From JBCCRV01 sp047619315 (GTDB lineage Bacteria; Myxococcota_A; Polyangia; Polyangiales; Houyiibacteriaceae), in assembly GCA_047619315.1 (NCBI GenBank), contig JBLHKB010000447.1, forward strand, positions 1-5,908: a stretch of 5,908 nt of DNA, given 5' to 3'. Position numbers and translations under genes: made by a program. Positions within the stretch are counted from its first letter, which is position 1. The number at the start of each line of letters is the position of its first letter. Under the pieces are notes generated by a model. It was not told the DNA's origin and made no database searches. It was given only the letters and a program-made list of their open reading frames with translations. Of the stretch, positions 5,561 through 5,908 are shown piece by piece.

Positions 5561-5902
5561 TCAGTCCGTGGTGAACGAAGCGCCGCATCCGCAGTCGCCG
5601 GTGGCGTTCGGATTCAGCCATTTGAATCCGTAGCCCAATAGCTTCTGCTCCCAGTCGAGGGTTGCCCCTTCAAGAAGCTCGACGGAGCGATTGTCGATGA
5701 CAACGGTGAGACCGTCGAAGTCGTAGACCAAGTCGCGTTCGCGAACCTTATTCGCGACGTCATAGACGTAGTAGTAACCTGAGCATCCGCCGCCTTTGAC
5801 ACCAAGACGAAGCCCGAGGGGGCGCTGTCCGGAGTCAATCAGCTGCTTCTTTCCCATTTCCACAGCCTTTGGGGTGACCTTGATTCGGGGATCTTCGCTC
5901 AC
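5561..5902 (-). CDS. iscA: IscA/HesB-family A-type iron-sulfur cluster carrier
   Basis: A small cytoplasmic protein that receives and passes on Fe-S clusters or iron during cluster assembly. The 113 residues match the family in full: IKVTPKAVEMGKKQ, LGLRLGVKGGGCSGYYY with Cys40, VVIDNRSVELLEGATLDW, GFKWLNPNA and GDCGCGASF with Cys104 and Cys106. These three cysteines are the cluster ligands known for A-type proteins. The LGLRLGVK and FKWLNPN wording is closer to IscA than to ErpA, though ErpA or SufA cannot be excluded. The start used is GTG 5902; the two codons upstream of it in the window contain no stop, so a start further out is possible, but an N-terminus much longer than this would be unusual. 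It converges on the SRPBCC gene. The remaining isc genes, if present, would lie upstream beyond the right edge. Confidence 0.95.
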   Translation of the reverse strand: MSEDPRIKVTPKAVEMGKKQLIDSGQRPLGLRLGVKGGGCSGYYYVYDVANKVRERDLVYDFDGLTVVIDNRSVELLEGATLDWEQKLLGYGFKWLNPNATGDCGCGASFTTD

Positions 5903-5908
5903 TTGGGC

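Overview
The window is a GC-rich (roughly 60% by eye) bacterial chromosomal segment with six well-supported protein genes, one doubtful small ORF and no RNA gene, insertion sequence or CRISPR array that I could see. A Gram-negative host fits a lipoprotein-type MsrA, a membrane-anchored hydrolase facing the periplasm, an exported SRPBCC-like protein and an IscA-type Fe-S protein. The Asp/Gly/Pro-rich five-residue repeats and the PP2C phosphatase with a C-terminal zinc ribbon suggest a delta-proteobacterial-grade organism (Myxococcota or Bradymonadota). That placement is an inference from style, not from a marker gene.

Layout. Positions 1-440 (minus) hold the N-terminal part of msrA, which runs off the left edge. 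Positions 486-1817 (minus) encode an alpha/beta hydrolase with an N-terminal membrane anchor and a striking nine-unit, 15-bp tandem repeat in its C-terminal tail. Hydrolase and msrA point the same way with a 45-bp gap, so they are probably co-transcribed. A short divergent spacer (1818-1977) with an imperfect 8-bp inverted repeat separates them from an MFS transporter (1978-3267, plus). Positions 3268-3604 are mostly non-coding or hold one doubtful small minus-strand ORF. Then come a PP2C-type phosphatase with a zinc-ribbon tail (3605-4750, plus), a secreted SRPBCC/START-fold-like protein (4869-5516, plus) and, converging on it, an IscA-type iron-sulfur carrier (5561-5902, minus) at the right edge.

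How they work together. The hydrolase/msrA pair looks like an envelope unit: both products are predicted to sit outside the cytoplasm, one repairing oxidised methionine and the other hydrolysing an unknown ester or amide. The MFS transporter, the phosphatase and the SRPBCC protein have no evident shared pathway. The IscA gene probably belongs to an isc-type cluster lying beyond the right edge. Most genes lack a clear Shine-Dalgarno sequence, so starts were chosen from signal peptides, codon use and family N-termini.

I found no convincing multi-gene undescribed system. The best leads are the repeat-bearing anchored hydrolase paired with a lipoprotein MsrA, and the phosphatase whose acidic tail carries a possible phosphothreonine docking motif before a zinc ribbon.
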